The notes beneath the pieces were generated by a model. The model searched no databases. It saw nothing but the letters and a program-made list of their open reading frames with translations, and was not told the DNA's origin. This document shows positions 8,132 through 17,079 of a DNA stretch of 60,124 bases, in pieces; the stretch's first letter is position 1; every line of letters starts with the position of its first letter. Made by a program: the position numbers and the translations under genes. The stretch is from an uncultured Prevotellaceae bacterium (GTDB taxonomy: Bacteria; Bacteroidota; Bacteroidia; Bacteroidales; Bacteroidaceae), in NCBI GenBank assembly GCA_902800495.1, contig CADCET010000015.1, positions 1 through 60,124 of the forward strand. The letters run 5' to 3'.

Positions 8132-8912
8132 TGTCATCGTCATCGCCACTCAAGTCCATCATGGTTGAGTAGTTGTCCTCGTTGATATCGTCATCATCAG
8201 GCTCACCAATCTCAACGTCATCCTCATCGGGCTTGTTGTAGGTGTCCTCAATCTCAACATCCTCATCCTCGTTCTCGTCGTCGAGATCTTCATCGCCGCG
8301 TGTAGCGAATTTCATGCGCGGTTTCTCAGACTCTGGCTTCAGTTTGGCAAAGATAGCCTCTACCCACGTGCCTTTCTCCACCTCGAGCACATCATAGCCG
8401 TCGGCCATCTTCTTCTCGTACATACCGCCCTTCTTGTGCAGACGGTCCTTGGGCAGGGTAGTGGTGGAAATGTCGAAGCCACTTTCGATGATATCTTTGA
8501 TAGACTGCGACAGAGAGTCCCAACCGCCGCCGAAGTTACGATCAAGCACCTCTACCAGCTTGGCAGCAGAGATGTGGCGGATGTTCTCATACGTCAGGTC
8601 GGTCACTCTGACGATGGGCTTCTTCTTCAGGGCCCAGGTCACCTTGACGTTCTCCGAGAGCTTCACCTGTGCTACCTTATAACCATTTTTCTCGTATTTC
8701 TCCTTGACGGCTTTGGAATCGTCCTTGATTTCCTCTATCATAAACGCGCTGCGTATGATATCCTGATAATGACGCGGATTCTCCAGAACGTCGGCATCTT
8801 TGTCAGCGCTTTCCCAAAGTCTGAAGATGTCGTTCTCCTGCAAATCCCAAACGCTACTCTTGTTTAATGCTTTGAGTGTCAGTCCTTTGCTGTTTTCTTC
8901 TTTCTTGTCCAT
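8094..8912 (-). CDS. Unknown conserved protein with acidic C-terminal tail
   Basis: 272 residues, no family recognised with confidence. Residues 1-190 look folded and mixed alpha/beta, with SSVWDLQENDIFRLWES, NIRHISAAKLVEVLDRNFGGGW and a DVLEVEKGTWVEAIFAK segment that reads like repeated short DNA/RNA-binding-protein modules. The last ~80 residues are extremely acidic (runs such as DEDVEIED and DDDDINED) and likely disordered. ATG 8912 is chosen because the longer frame starts at a TTG inside the -7 box (8937-8944). No membrane segment or signal peptide, so cytoplasmic. Divergent from rarA, convergent with maf. Confidence 0.75.
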   Translation of the reverse strand: MDKKEENSKGLTLKALNKSSVWDLQENDIFRLWESADKDADVLENPRHYQDIIRSAFMIEEIKDDSKAVKEKYEKNGYKVAQVKLSENVKVTWALKKKPIVRVTDLTYENIRHISAAKLVEVLDRNFGGGWDSLSQSIKDIIESGFDISTTTLPKDRLHKKGGMYEKKMADGYDVLEVEKGTWVEAIFAKLKPESEKPRMKFATRGDEDLDDENEDEDVEIEDTYNKPDEDDVEIGEPDDDDINEDNYSTMMDLSGDDDDITADSLEDYADE

Positions 8913-8936
8913 ATTTGTGTTATTTGGTTTCTGCTG

Positions 8937-8944
8937 CAAAGATA
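8937..8944 (-). promoter_or_regulatory. -7 box TATCTTTG for the acidic-tail protein
   Basis: Minus-strand TATCTTTG 24 bases before ATG 8912; it rules out the upstream TTG start because that TTG is part of the box. Confidence 0.6.
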
Positions 8945-8989
8945 GAAAATAATTTTGATATATGGATTATAATTTACGAAATAATTTTG

Positions 8990-8997
8990 TACCTTTG
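8990..8997 (+). promoter_or_regulatory. -7 box TACCTTTG for rarA
   Basis: TACCTTTG ends 9 bases before ATG 9007. The in-frame ATG at 8962 lies upstream of this box and would not be transcribed from it, supporting the 9007 start. Confidence 0.6.
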
Positions 8998-9006
8998 CCG
9001 CCGAAT

Positions 9007-10281
9007 ATGTCACAACCGTTAGCCGAAAGACTGCGTCCCCGTACGCTTGACGACTATATCGGACAGCAACACCTGGTGGGTGAAGGGGCTGTACTGCGTC
9101 GAATGATTGATGCAGGACGCATCTCGTCGTTCATACTCTGGGGACCGCCGGGAGTGGGTAAGACAACGTTGGCGCAGATTATCGCCAACCGTCTGGACAC
9201 ACCCTTTTACACGCTGTCGGCTGTTACCAGCGGCGTCAAGGATGTGCGCGACGTCATTGAGAAGGCCCAGAAAGGACGTTTCTTCAATGCGGCTTCACCT
9301 ATTTTATTTATAGACGAGATTCACCGCTTCTCGAAATCGCAGCAGGACTCGTTGCTCGGAGCTGTTGAACGGGGTGTTGTCACGCTGATTGGTGCAACGA
9401 CAGAGAATCCTTCGTTCGAAGTCATACGTCCGCTACTTTCCCGTTGTCAGCTTTATGTGCTGAAGTCGTTGGAGAAAGACGACTTGCTGCAATTGCTGCA
9501 GCGCGCCATTACGACGGATGTCATCTTGAAGGAACGTCATATAGAATTGAAGCAGACGGACGCCTTGCTGCGCTTCAGCGGTGGCGATGCCCGTAAGCTG
9601 CTCAACATACTGGAGCTGGTAGTAGAGGCAGAGGCGGGTGATGTCATCATTACCGACGAACTGGTTGTGGCGCGGCTGCAACAGAATCCGTTGGCGTATG
9701 ACAAAGACGGCGAGATGCACTATGACATCATCTCGGCCTTCATCAAGAGTATCCGTGGTAGTGACCCTGATGCTGCTCTCTATTGGTTGGCGCGCATGAT
9801 AGAGGGCGGGGAAGACCCGAAGTTTATTGCCCGGCGACTGGTTATCTCTGCTGCTGAGGACATCGGCTTGGCCAATCCCAATGCGCTGTTGTTGGCCAAT
9901 ACCGCCTTCGACGTGATTCAGAAGATCGGCTGGCCGGAAGGACGTATTCCCCTTGCCGAGGCAACGGTCTATTTGGCGACGTCGCCCAAAAGCAATTCCG
10001 CCTATCTCGCTATTGACGCTGCCTTGCAGTTGGTGCGTCAGACGGGCAATCAGCCTGTGCCGCTGCCCATCCGCAATGCGCCGACCCAGCTGATGAAGGA
10101 GTTAGGCTATCATGACGGCTATAAGTATCCTCACGACTTCCCCGGGCATTTCACGCCCCAGCAGTATATGCCCGATGCCTTGCAGAACGAAAGGCTATGG
10201 CACGCGCAACATTCACCGTCGGAACAGAAACTCTATGAGCGCATGGTTGCCTATTGGGGCGACCGTTATAAAGATGAATAA
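9007..10281 (+). CDS. rarA: Replication-associated recombination protein A (AAA+ ATPase)
   Basis: 424 residues (MgsA/RarA/WRNIP1 family). Starts MSQPLAERLRPRTLDDYIGQ, Walker [10 protein letters not shown] near 46-54, Walker B LFIDEIHR near 101-108, sensor 1 GATTENPSFEV, arginine finger region LLSRCQ, and a C-terminal tetramerisation domain with ARRLVISAAEDIGLANP and HDFPGHFTPQQYMPD. It acts at stalled replication forks with SSB. The frame extends to 8962 but the -7 box position favours 9007. Its TAA stop shares a base with the ATG of the downstream channel gene. Confidence 0.93.
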   Translation: MSQPLAERLRPRTLDDYIGQQHLVGEGAVLRRMIDAGRISSFILWGPPGVGKTTLAQIIANRLDTPFYTLSAVTSGVKDVRDVIEKAQKGRFFNAASPILFIDEIHRFSKSQQDSLLGAVERGVVTLIGATTENPSFEVIRPLLSRCQLYVLKSLEKDDLLQLLQRAITTDVILKERHIELKQTDALLRFSGGDARKLLNILELVVEAEAGDVIITDELVVARLQQNPLAYDKDGEMHYDIISAFIKSIRGSDPDAALYWLARMIEGGEDPKFIARRLVISAAEDIGLANPNALLLANTAFDVIQKIGWPEGRIPLAEATVYLATSPKSNSAYLAIDAALQLVRQTGNQPVPLPIRNAPTQLMKELGYHDGYKYPHDFPGHFTPQQYMPDALQNERLWHAQHSPSEQKLYERMVAYWGDRYKDE

Positions 10282-10898
10282 TGGAGCAGGATATCGTTAT
10301 TAAGATTATTGAGCTGTTAGGTACCTTCGCTTTTGCTATCTCAGGCATCCGTCATGCTGCCGCCAAGCAGTTCGACTGGTTCGGCGGTTATGTCTGCGGT
10401 ATTGCAGTAGCTATTGGCGGCGGTACTATTCGTGACGTCATGTTAGGAACGACACCCTTCTGGATGACTACACCTATTTATATGATATGTACGGCGGTTG
10501 CCCTTTTGACGGTTGCTTTCTTTGGCAAGTGGATGGAACCGCTGAAGAATGCGTGGTTTGTCTTCGACACCTTGGGCTTGGCGCTTTTCACGATTGCCGG
10601 CATCCAGAAGTCACTCGCTTTCGGCCAGCCCTTCTGGGTAGCTATCATCATGGGTTGTATCACGGGTTCTGCGGGTGGTGTCATCCGCGATGTGCTGTTG
10701 AACAACGAACCGGTTATCTTCCACAAGGAGATTTACGCGATGGCTTGCGTGCTGGGCGGTATCGTCTATTGGGGATTGATGGAGTTAAGGGTGCCTGTTG
10801 AAATGACTGCCGTCTTGTCCTTTCTTACCACCTGTCTGATACGGTTCCTTGCCGTGCGTTACCACATTTCGCTTCCCACGCTCAAGAACGAGGAGTAG
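10281..10898 (+). CDS. TRIC-type trimeric intracellular cation channel homologue (UPF0126)
   Basis: 205 residues with seven hydrophobic segments arranged as two inverted three-helix repeats plus one. Each repeat carries the family glycine motif: GGGTIRDVMLG near 49 and SAGGVIRDVLL near 135. Bacterial TRIC proteins are inner-membrane trimers conducting potassium or sodium. Start codon overlaps the rarA stop (TAATG), so probably co-translated. The last 17 bases overlap the convergent DEAD helicase gene. Confidence 0.88.
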   Translation: MEQDIVIKIIELLGTFAFAISGIRHAAAKQFDWFGGYVCGIAVAIGGGTIRDVMLGTTPFWMTTPIYMICTAVALLTVAFFGKWMEPLKNAWFVFDTLGLALFTIAGIQKSLAFGQPFWVAIIMGCITGSAGGVIRDVLLNNEPVIFHKEIYAMACVLGGIVYWGLMELRVPVEMTAVLSFLTTCLIRFLAVRYHISLPTLKNEE

Positions 10899-12144
10899 AC
10901 TTGTTGTTGCGCGGGCGGTTATGGCGCTTGCCGTTGCCGTGACTGTGCCAGCGACCATGTCTGCGGGTGTTGGAGCGTTTCTTCTCGCGCTTGGTGTATT
11001 CGGGACCTTCGCCTAATCCTTCGGGCATAGGGTTCTTCAGCACTTCCTTACCTAAGAAGTGTTCTATTTCATGGAACTTGCCCATCTCTGCTTCATTGAC
11101 GAAGGTGATAGCCACACCGTCGCGGTCAGCACGGGCTGTACGACCGATACGGTGTACGTAATCCTCCGCATCATGAGGTACATCGTAGTTGATGACGATA
11201 CGGATATCATCGATGTCAATACCTCGGCTGACGATGTCTGTAGCTACAAGAACGTCCACCTGTCCGGCCTTGAAGCGGTACATCACGTCGTCGCGTTCTG
11301 CTTGCGACAAGTCGCTGTGCATTTCGGCACAGTTGATTTTCATGCGCTTCAGCTGGCGGGTAATATCCTTCACACGGTCTTTCTTGCCGCTGAAGATGAT
11401 GACGCGTTGCAAGTCGCCCGCCTTGAACAGATGCTCAACAATCTTGAGTTTCTGAGGGTCGTAGCAGACGTAGGCCGACTGTTGGATTTTCTCTGCTGGC
11501 TTCGATACGGCGAGCTTGATTTCTACGGGGTCGTGCAGCAACGATACGGCTAACTCGCGGATTTTGGCTGGCATCGTTGCCGAGAACATGACGCGCTGAC
11601 AGGTTGCTGGCAGCTCCTTGACAATACGCATGATGTCTTCCGAGAAGCCCATGTCCAGCATACGGTCGGCCTCGTCGAGCACGAAGAACGAACAGCGTGA
11701 CAAGTCGAGATTTCCCACCTTCAGATGGCTCAGCAGACGTCCGGGCGTTGCAATGAGTACGTCGGCACCGAGGCGCATACCACGCAATTCCTGATCGTAG
11801 CGCCCACCGTCGTTGCCGCCATAGACGGCCACCGATGATACACCGTCCAGGTAGTAGCCAAACCCTTGCATGGCCTGGTCAATTTGCTGTGCTAATTCAC
11901 GCGTTGGTGACATAATGACGCAGTTGATGGCATCCTTAGGATAATCGCCGTCGTCGAGCATGGAAAGGATGGGCAGCAGGTAGGCAGCCGTCTTTCCCGT
12001 GCCTGTCTGCGCTACGCCTAAGACGTCGTAGCCGTCGAGTATTTCAGGAATGCACTTCTCTTGTATCGGCGTCATATCGTCGAAACGCATGTCATAGAGT
12101 GCATCGAGGATATTATCGTTCAAATAGGTTTCTTCAAATTTCAT
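10882..12144 (-). CDS. DEAD-box RNA helicase (RhlE-like)
   Basis: 420 residues. Q motif (FDDMTPIQEKCIP), motif I AQTGTGKTA near 45-52, PTRELAQQ, motif II VLDEADRM near 155, motif III FSATMP, motif V ATDIVSRGIDI and motif VI HRIGRTARA all intact. The C-terminal 50 residues are basic (KREKKRSNTRRHGRWH, KRHNRPRNNK), the usual RNA-binding extension. Likely remodels ribosomal or other RNA in the cytoplasm. The last gene of the lon-tgt-lptF run; the gap to lptF is 34 bases filled with tandem heptamers that end at the start codon. Confidence 0.92.
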   Translation of the reverse strand: MKFEETYLNDNILDALYDMRFDDMTPIQEKCIPEILDGYDVLGVAQTGTGKTAAYLLPILSMLDDGDYPKDAINCVIMSPTRELAQQIDQAMQGFGYYLDGVSSVAVYGGNDGGRYDQELRGMRLGADVLIATPGRLLSHLKVGNLDLSRCSFFVLDEADRMLDMGFSEDIMRIVKELPATCQRVMFSATMPAKIRELAVSLLHDPVEIKLAVSKPAEKIQQSAYVCYDPQKLKIVEHLFKAGDLQRVIIFSGKKDRVKDITRQLKRMKINCAEMHSDLSQAERDDVMYRFKAGQVDVLVATDIVSRGIDIDDIRIVINYDVPHDAEDYVHRIGRTARADRDGVAITFVNEAEMGKFHEIEHFLGKEVLKNPMPEGLGEGPEYTKREKKRSNTRRHGRWHSHGNGKRHNRPRNNKSTPRS

Positions 12145-12178
12145 TCAATCTTCAATTTTCAATTTTCAATCTTCAATC
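12145..12178 (-). repeat. Heptamer tandem repeat (TCAATYT type) before DEAD helicase
   Basis: About five units of TCAATCT/TCAATTT on the plus strand fill the whole lptF-DEAD helicase gap and reach the start codon. On the transcribed strand the units read AGATTGA/AAATTGA. Part of a family of heptamer runs in this window. Confidence 0.8.
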
Positions 12179-13384
12179 TTAATTCGGTGCTTGTCGCCAA
12201 CAGAAATAGGCGATGAAAACATATAACAGATTAGGTATCCACTCTGCCAAAATGGCTGGAGTTCCTGCATTGATGGCAAATGTGGCTGAGATGGTTTGTA
12301 ACAGGATATAAGCGAACGACAAGGCAAGACCGATGCCTAAGTAGAGTCCCATACCGCCTTTGCGCTTGCGTGACGACAGCGAGGCACCGATGACGGTAAG
12401 GATGAACGAGGCGAACGACATGGCTATACGCTTATGGTATTCCACCTCGTACTGCACCACGTTCTGCGAGCCGCGCTCCTGCTGTTTTGAGATGTATTCG
12501 CGCAATTCGGGGCTCGTAAACGTCTCCTGCTGTCCTTTCGAGAACACCAAGTCCATGGGCTCCATCATCACCGTCGTGTCTATTTCGGCACCCGTTTGTA
12601 TTTCTTCGCGCAGACCTCTCAGCGTACGGATTTTATAGTTCTGCGCACGCCAGTGGAAGCGCGATTCGCTGATAGTGTCGTAGCGTATGACGCTGGCCGT
12701 CATGTGGCTGACGAGCTTTTTCTTCTCGAACTTGTCTAACGAGAAGCCGTAGCCCGTCTTTGTCTGGTCGTCATACTGCTGCATATAGGCAATGACGCCT
12801 TTTCCTACCTGTAGCTGTACGTTTGAAGCCGTTGTGATTTTCTTGTTGTCCTTATACCTTGTTTCAAAGTTTTGGCGTATGACCGTTCCTTTGGGTATGA
12901 CGTATGAGCCGAGGTGGAAGTTCAGGAAGGCAATGAGTGCGGCTGAAATGAAGTATGGCCGCATCAGCCGTTTGAAGCTCAGGCCTGAAGCTAACATGGC
13001 GATAATCTCGCTATTGCCTGCCAACTTCGATGTGAAGAAGATGACGGCAATGAAGACGAACAGCGGCGAGAAGAGGTTGGCGAAGTACGGTACGAAGTTG
13101 GCATAGTAGTCAAAGACGATAGCCTTCAGCGGCGCATGGTTAGTGGTGAACTTTGCCAGGTTCTCGTTGACGTCAAAGACTATCGAGATAGAGATTATCA
13201 GCAAGATGGAGTAGATGTAGGTGCCGATGAACTTCTTGATGATGTATCGGTCAATACGTGGCAGATAGTGGAACGGGTTGAGATACTTCAAGTAGCTCAG
13301 CCAATGACCAACATGACGCAGACCACGACCAACATAACGCAGACCACGGCCAATTTGACTCAGGATAATCTTCAGCTTCTTCAT
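12179..13384 (-). CDS. LptF/LptG-type permease of the LPS export ABC transporter
   Basis: 401 residues, YjgP/YjgQ family. After a 40-residue N-terminal stretch, RIDRYIIKKFIGTYIYSILLIISISIVFD is TM1; further membrane segments lie near 95-118 and 145-165, then a periplasmic beta-jellyroll-like region, then three C-terminal TM segments (SFASFILTVIGASLSS, LYLGIGLALSFAYILL, WIPNLLYVFIAYFCW). It moves lipopolysaccharide from the inner membrane to the Lpt bridge. The N-terminal extension is encoded by 21-bp tandem repeats (13308-13364) giving heptads GRGLRYV and GRGLRHV. Start overlaps tgt by 4 bases. Cannot say whether F or G. Confidence 0.88.
   Translation of the reverse strand: MKKLKIILSQIGRGLRYVGRGLRHVGHWLSYLKYLNPFHYLPRIDRYIIKKFIGTYIYSILLIISISIVFDVNENLAKFTTNHAPLKAIVFDYYANFVPYFANLFSPLFVFIAVIFFTSKLAGNSEIIAMLASGLSFKRLMRPYFISAALIAFLNFHLGSYVIPKGTVIRQNFETRYKDNKKITTASNVQLQVGKGVIAYMQQYDDQTKTGYGFSLDKFEKKKLVSHMTASVIRYDTISESRFHWRAQNYKIRTLRGLREEIQTGAEIDTTVMMEPMDLVFSKGQQETFTSPELREYISKQQERGSQNVVQYEVEYHKRIAMSFASFILTVIGASLSSRKRKGGMGLYLGIGLALSFAYILLQTISATFAINAGTPAILAEWIPNLLYVFIAYFCWRQAPN
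13308..13364 (-). repeat. 21-bp in-frame tandem repeat in lptF-like gene
   Basis: Two near-identical 21-base units (13308-13328 and 13329-13349, differing at two positions) plus a decayed third. Each encodes a seven-residue turn with conserved Gly-Arg-Gly-Leu-Arg, adding basic helix heptads before TM1. Confidence 0.75.
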
Positions 13385-14508
13385 CTCCTTCTTCCAAGTT
13401 GTTCAATGACAGAGCGTTTCCACACGACGAAGTCGCCCTGCTCAATATGCGTGCGGGCGTCGGTGACCAGTCGCAGGTAGAACGCTAAGTTGTGTATCGA
13501 GGCAATCTGCATGGCCAACAGCTCTTGCGCCTTGAACAGATGATGCAGATAAGCCTTTGTGTGAATACGGTCGATGTCGCAGCCGTCAGGGTCGATTGGC
13601 GTGAAGTCCTGTTCCCATTTCTTGTTGCGCATATTCATCGTGCCCTCGTAGGTGAAAAGCAATGCATTACGACCGTTACGTGTAGGCATGACACAGTCGA
13701 ACATATCCACGCCGCGCTCAATGGCTTCGAGGATGTTCTGAGGTGTGCCGACGCCCATGAGATAACGTGGCTTGTCCTTGGGCAGAATCTCGTTGACGAC
13801 CTCAATCATTTCGTACATCACCTCCGTCGGCTCGCCTACTGCCAGTCCGCCGATGGCGTTGCCGTCAGCACCTTTGTCAGCAACATACTTGGCGGCTTCC
13901 TGACGCAAGTCTTTATAGGTGCAGCCCTGTACGATGGGGAAGAGGCTCTGCTGATAACTGTAGAGCGGCTCTGTCTCATTGAAGCGCTTGATGCAGCGGT
14001 CGAGCCAGCGCTGGGTCAGCCCCAACGAGTTCTTGGCATACTGATAGTCGCTCTGTCCCGGGGGGCACTCGTCTAATGCCATCATGATGTCGGCACCTAT
14101 GATGCGCTCTGTGTCCATCACGTTCTCCGGCGTGAAGATGTGCTTCGAGCCGTCGATATGTGAGCGGAACTCGCAGCCTTCCTCGCGCAGCTTGCGGATG
14201 CCTGTTAGCGAGAATACCTGGAAGCCGCCGGAGTCTGTCAGTATGGGGCGGTCCCAGGTGTTGAACTGATGGAGTCCGCCTGCCTTCCTGAGCGTGTCGA
14301 GTCCTGGGCGCAAGTAGAGATGATAGGTGTTGCCTAAGATAATCTGTGCCTTCACCTGTTCGCGCAGTTCAGCAAAATGTACGCCCTTGACGGAGCCTGC
14401 CGTGCCTACGGGCATGAAGATCGGCGTCTTGATTTGCCCGTGGTCTGTCGTTATCAGGCCTGTGCGTGCATCGCTGGCGTTGTCGCTATGTTCTACTTTG
14501 AAAGTCAT
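13381..14508 (-). CDS. tgt: tRNA-guanine transglycosylase (queuosine biosynthesis)
   Basis: 375 residues. Exchanges guanine-34 of Asp/Asn/His/Tyr tRNAs for preQ1. The catalytic and substrate motifs are clear: nucleophile region LTDSGGFQVFSL, DIMMALDECPPG, PIVQGCTYKDLR, GGLAVGEP, and the second Asp region VDMFDCVMPTRNGRNALLFT. The usual zinc site CxCxxC-H near 300 is degenerate: DPDGCDIDRIHTKAYLHHL keeps one Cys only. Related Bacteroidales TGTs also appear to lack these cysteines, so the enzyme is probably still active. Overlaps lptF and lon by 4 bases on either side. Confidence 0.95.
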   Translation of the reverse strand: MTFKVEHSDNASDARTGLITTDHGQIKTPIFMPVGTAGSVKGVHFAELREQVKAQIILGNTYHLYLRPGLDTLRKAGGLHQFNTWDRPILTDSGGFQVFSLTGIRKLREEGCEFRSHIDGSKHIFTPENVMDTERIIGADIMMALDECPPGQSDYQYAKNSLGLTQRWLDRCIKRFNETEPLYSYQQSLFPIVQGCTYKDLRQEAAKYVADKGADGNAIGGLAVGEPTEVMYEMIEVVNEILPKDKPRYLMGVGTPQNILEAIERGVDMFDCVMPTRNGRNALLFTYEGTMNMRNKKWEQDFTPIDPDGCDIDRIHTKAYLHHLFKAQELLAMQIASIHNLAFYLRLVTDARTHIEQGDFVVWKRSVIEQLGRRR

Positions 14509-16979
14509 TTCTTATCGTCTTTTTTCTCGTCGTCCTCTGGTATTGTGAAGTCGGTGGGATTCTTCACAATCTCTTTGGTCAATGCGAAATCCCAGACGTC
14601 CTGCACATTCTCCACATAGTGGAAGGTGACACCCTTGAGGTACATCTCGGGAATCTCGTTGACGTCTTTCTCGTTCTCGCGGCACATCATGATATCCGTG
14701 ATGCCGGCACGCTTGGCAGCTAAGATCTTCTCCTTGATGCCACCTACGGGTAGCACCTTTCCGCGCAGGGTAATCTCGCCCGTCATGGCCGTATTCTTGC
14801 GCACCTTGCGCTGTGTCAATGCCGAGGCTATGGACGTGGCAATGGTGATGCCTGCCGAAGGGCCGTCCTTGGGCGTCGCACCTTCTGGTACGTGAATATG
14901 GATGTTCCAGTGGTCGAAGATGCGATAGTCCACGCCGAGCTTGTCGACATGTGCCTTGACGTATTCCAAGGCAATGACGGCTGACTCCTTCATCACGTCG
15001 CCTAAGTTACCCGTCAGCGTCAGCTTGCCTGCCTTGCCCTTCGACAGCGAGGTCTCGATAAAGAGTATCTCGCCGCCGACGCTCGTCCAGGCAAGGCCCG
15101 TCACTACGCCAGCATAGTCGTTGCCTTGATAGATGTCGCGGTAGAAGGGCGGATTACCCAACAGTTCTTCCACCTCCGTAGGAGTTATCTTGCTGTAGGG
15201 CATCTCGCCGTTCAGAGCCTGCTTGAAGGCCAGTTTGCGCATAGCCTTGTTGATTTGCTTCTCCAGCTGTCTGACGCCGCTCTCGCGGGTATAGCGCTCG
15301 ATAATCATCTCGATAGCGGCCTTGTTGAAGGAGGGCTTGGGCGATACCGTGTTAAGGCCCGTATTCTCCATCTCGCGGGGGATGAGGTGACGCTTGGCAA
15401 TCTCTATCTTTTCCTCGGTAATGTAGCCTGAAACCTCGATTATCTCCATACGGTCGCGCAGGGGACCTGGTATGGTAGCGAGGTTGTTGGCCGTTGCAAT
15501 GAACAGCACCTTCGACAAGTCATAGTCCACGTCAAGGTAATTGTCGTGGAAGGCATTGTTCTGCTCGGGGTCGAGCACCTCCAACAGCGCCGATGCCGGG
15601 TCGCCGTTGTGCGTGTTCTGCGTCACCTTGTCTATCTCGTCAAGAATGAAGACGGGATTCGAGGAACCGGCTTTCTGGATGCTCTTGATGATACGTCCGG
15701 GCATGGCGCCGATATACGTGCGGCGATGGCCGCGAATCTCTGCCTCGTCGTGCAGACCGCCTAACGACATGCGCACATACTTACGCTTCATGGCGGCAGC
15801 AATCGACTTGCCTAACGAGGTCTTACCCACGCCTGGAGGGCCGTAGAGACAGATGATGGGCGACTTCAAGTCACCGCGCAGCGAGAGTACCGACATGTGT
15901 TCCAGTATGCGCTCCTTCACCTTCTCCATACCGTAGTGGTCGCGGTCGAGAATCTTCTGGGCGCGTTTCAGGTTCAGGTCGTCCTCGGTAAACTCGCCCC
16001 AGGGCAGGTCGACCATCGTCTGCAGATACGTTAGCTGTACGTTGAAATCGGGACTTTGCGGGTTTAGCGTATCCAGTTTGTCCGCCTCTTTGTAGAACAC
16101 CTTTGCCACCTCTTCCGGCCATAGCTTCTTCTCAGCTTTCTTCAGCAGTTCTGTCTTCTCGGGCGCACTCTCGCCGTTACCCATTTCTGCCTGCAGGTTC
16201 TTGATTTGCTGCTGCAGGAAGTAGTTGCGCTGCTGCTCGTCAAGGTCTTCACGCGTCTTGTTGCGGATGTCGGCCTTCAGGTGCTGCAGGTTGATTTCGC
16301 GGTTCAGCACCTTCATGGTGGCAAACAGTCGCTCCTTCACCGACTCTGTTTCCAGGAGCATCATTTTGTCCTTGATGCTGAACGGCATGTTCGAGCAGGT
16401 GAAGTTCAGCGCCATGACGTCGTTCGAGATGTTCTGCACGGCAAACGTGGCCTCGTCGGGTATCTCGTCGCTCATGTTGATGTAGTCGTTCACCTGTTTG
16501 CGCAGGTCCTGCATAGCGGTGCGGAACTCCTTGTCACGTTTCTCGGGGCTTATCTCGGGTGCGGGCTCCACTTGTCCTGTCAGGTAGGGTTCGTCGCTGA
16601 TGATGTCTATCAGCCTCATTCGTCCCAGAGCCTGGACGATAGCCGTGATGTTACCGTTAGGCAGCGTCAGCTGCTTGACGATTTTGGCAAAGACGCCATA
16701 TTCGTATAAATCATCTTTTGTAGGTTCGTCCACTTCAGGGTCGCGTTGGCAGACGATACCAATCACCAGTTGTTTCTTCTCGGCACGCTTGATGAGCGTC
16801 GAGCTCGATTCGCGTCCGATGAGGATGGGCGACACCACGCCTGGGAAAAGCACCAGGTTACGAACGGCAAGGATAGGCAGTTCGTCGGGCGTGGGCACGC
16901 CGTTAATCAGGTCCTTAAAATCTCCTTCAATGTCGGCAATCATAGAGAATGCCTTGTTATTCTGACTTTCTAAAAACAT
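14505..16979 (-). CDS. lon: ATP-dependent protease Lon
   Basis: 824 residues. N-terminal substrate-binding domain from [16 protein letters not shown], coiled helical middle ([19 protein letters not shown]), AAA+ module with Walker [14 protein letters not shown] near 380 and Walker [11 protein letters not shown], and the Ser-Lys protease domain with catalytic Ser in [10 protein letters not shown] near 706 and Lys in [15 protein letters not shown] near 749. Degrades damaged and regulatory proteins. Acidic/basic tail DDEKKDDKK. First gene of the lon-tgt-lptF-helicase chain; a TAACTTTG box lies 22 bases upstream. This is full length for the family. Confidence 0.97.
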   Translation of the reverse strand: MFLESQNNKAFSMIADIEGDFKDLINGVPTPDELPILAVRNLVLFPGVVSPILIGRESSSTLIKRAEKKQLVIGIVCQRDPEVDEPTKDDLYEYGVFAKIVKQLTLPNGNITAIVQALGRMRLIDIISDEPYLTGQVEPAPEISPEKRDKEFRTAMQDLRKQVNDYINMSDEIPDEATFAVQNISNDVMALNFTCSNMPFSIKDKMMLLETESVKERLFATMKVLNREINLQHLKADIRNKTREDLDEQQRNYFLQQQIKNLQAEMGNGESAPEKTELLKKAEKKLWPEEVAKVFYKEADKLDTLNPQSPDFNVQLTYLQTMVDLPWGEFTEDDLNLKRAQKILDRDHYGMEKVKERILEHMSVLSLRGDLKSPIICLYGPPGVGKTSLGKSIAAAMKRKYVRMSLGGLHDEAEIRGHRRTYIGAMPGRIIKSIQKAGSSNPVFILDEIDKVTQNTHNGDPASALLEVLDPEQNNAFHDNYLDVDYDLSKVLFIATANNLATIPGPLRDRMEIIEVSGYITEEKIEIAKRHLIPREMENTGLNTVSPKPSFNKAAIEMIIERYTRESGVRQLEKQINKAMRKLAFKQALNGEMPYSKITPTEVEELLGNPPFYRDIYQGNDYAGVVTGLAWTSVGGEILFIETSLSKGKAGKLTLTGNLGDVMKESAVIALEYVKAHVDKLGVDYRIFDHWNIHIHVPEGATPKDGPSAGITIATSIASALTQRKVRKNTAMTGEITLRGKVLPVGGIKEKILAAKRAGITDIMMCRENEKDVNEIPEMYLKGVTFHYVENVQDVWDFALTKEIVKNPTDFTIPEDDEKKDDKK

Positions 16980-17001
16980 ATTACAACTTTATAAGAGCGT
17001 G

Positions 17002-17009
17002 CAAAGTTA
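17002..17009 (-). promoter_or_regulatory. -7 box TAACTTTG for the lon operon
   Basis: Minus-strand TAACTTTG 22 bases before the lon ATG, in the divergent gap with trmN6. Confidence 0.6.
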
Positions 17010-17062
17010 CGAAATTTAATTGAGATTTGCTAACAGATAGCCGATAATTAACAAAAAATGTG

Positions 17063-17070
17063 TATCTTTG
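17063..17070 (+). promoter_or_regulatory. -7 box TATCTTTG for trmN6
   Basis: TATCTTTG ends 9 bases before ATG 17080; the longer open frame begins at a TTG inside the box and is not a likely start. Confidence 0.6.
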
Positions 17071-17079
17071 TGCCCGATT

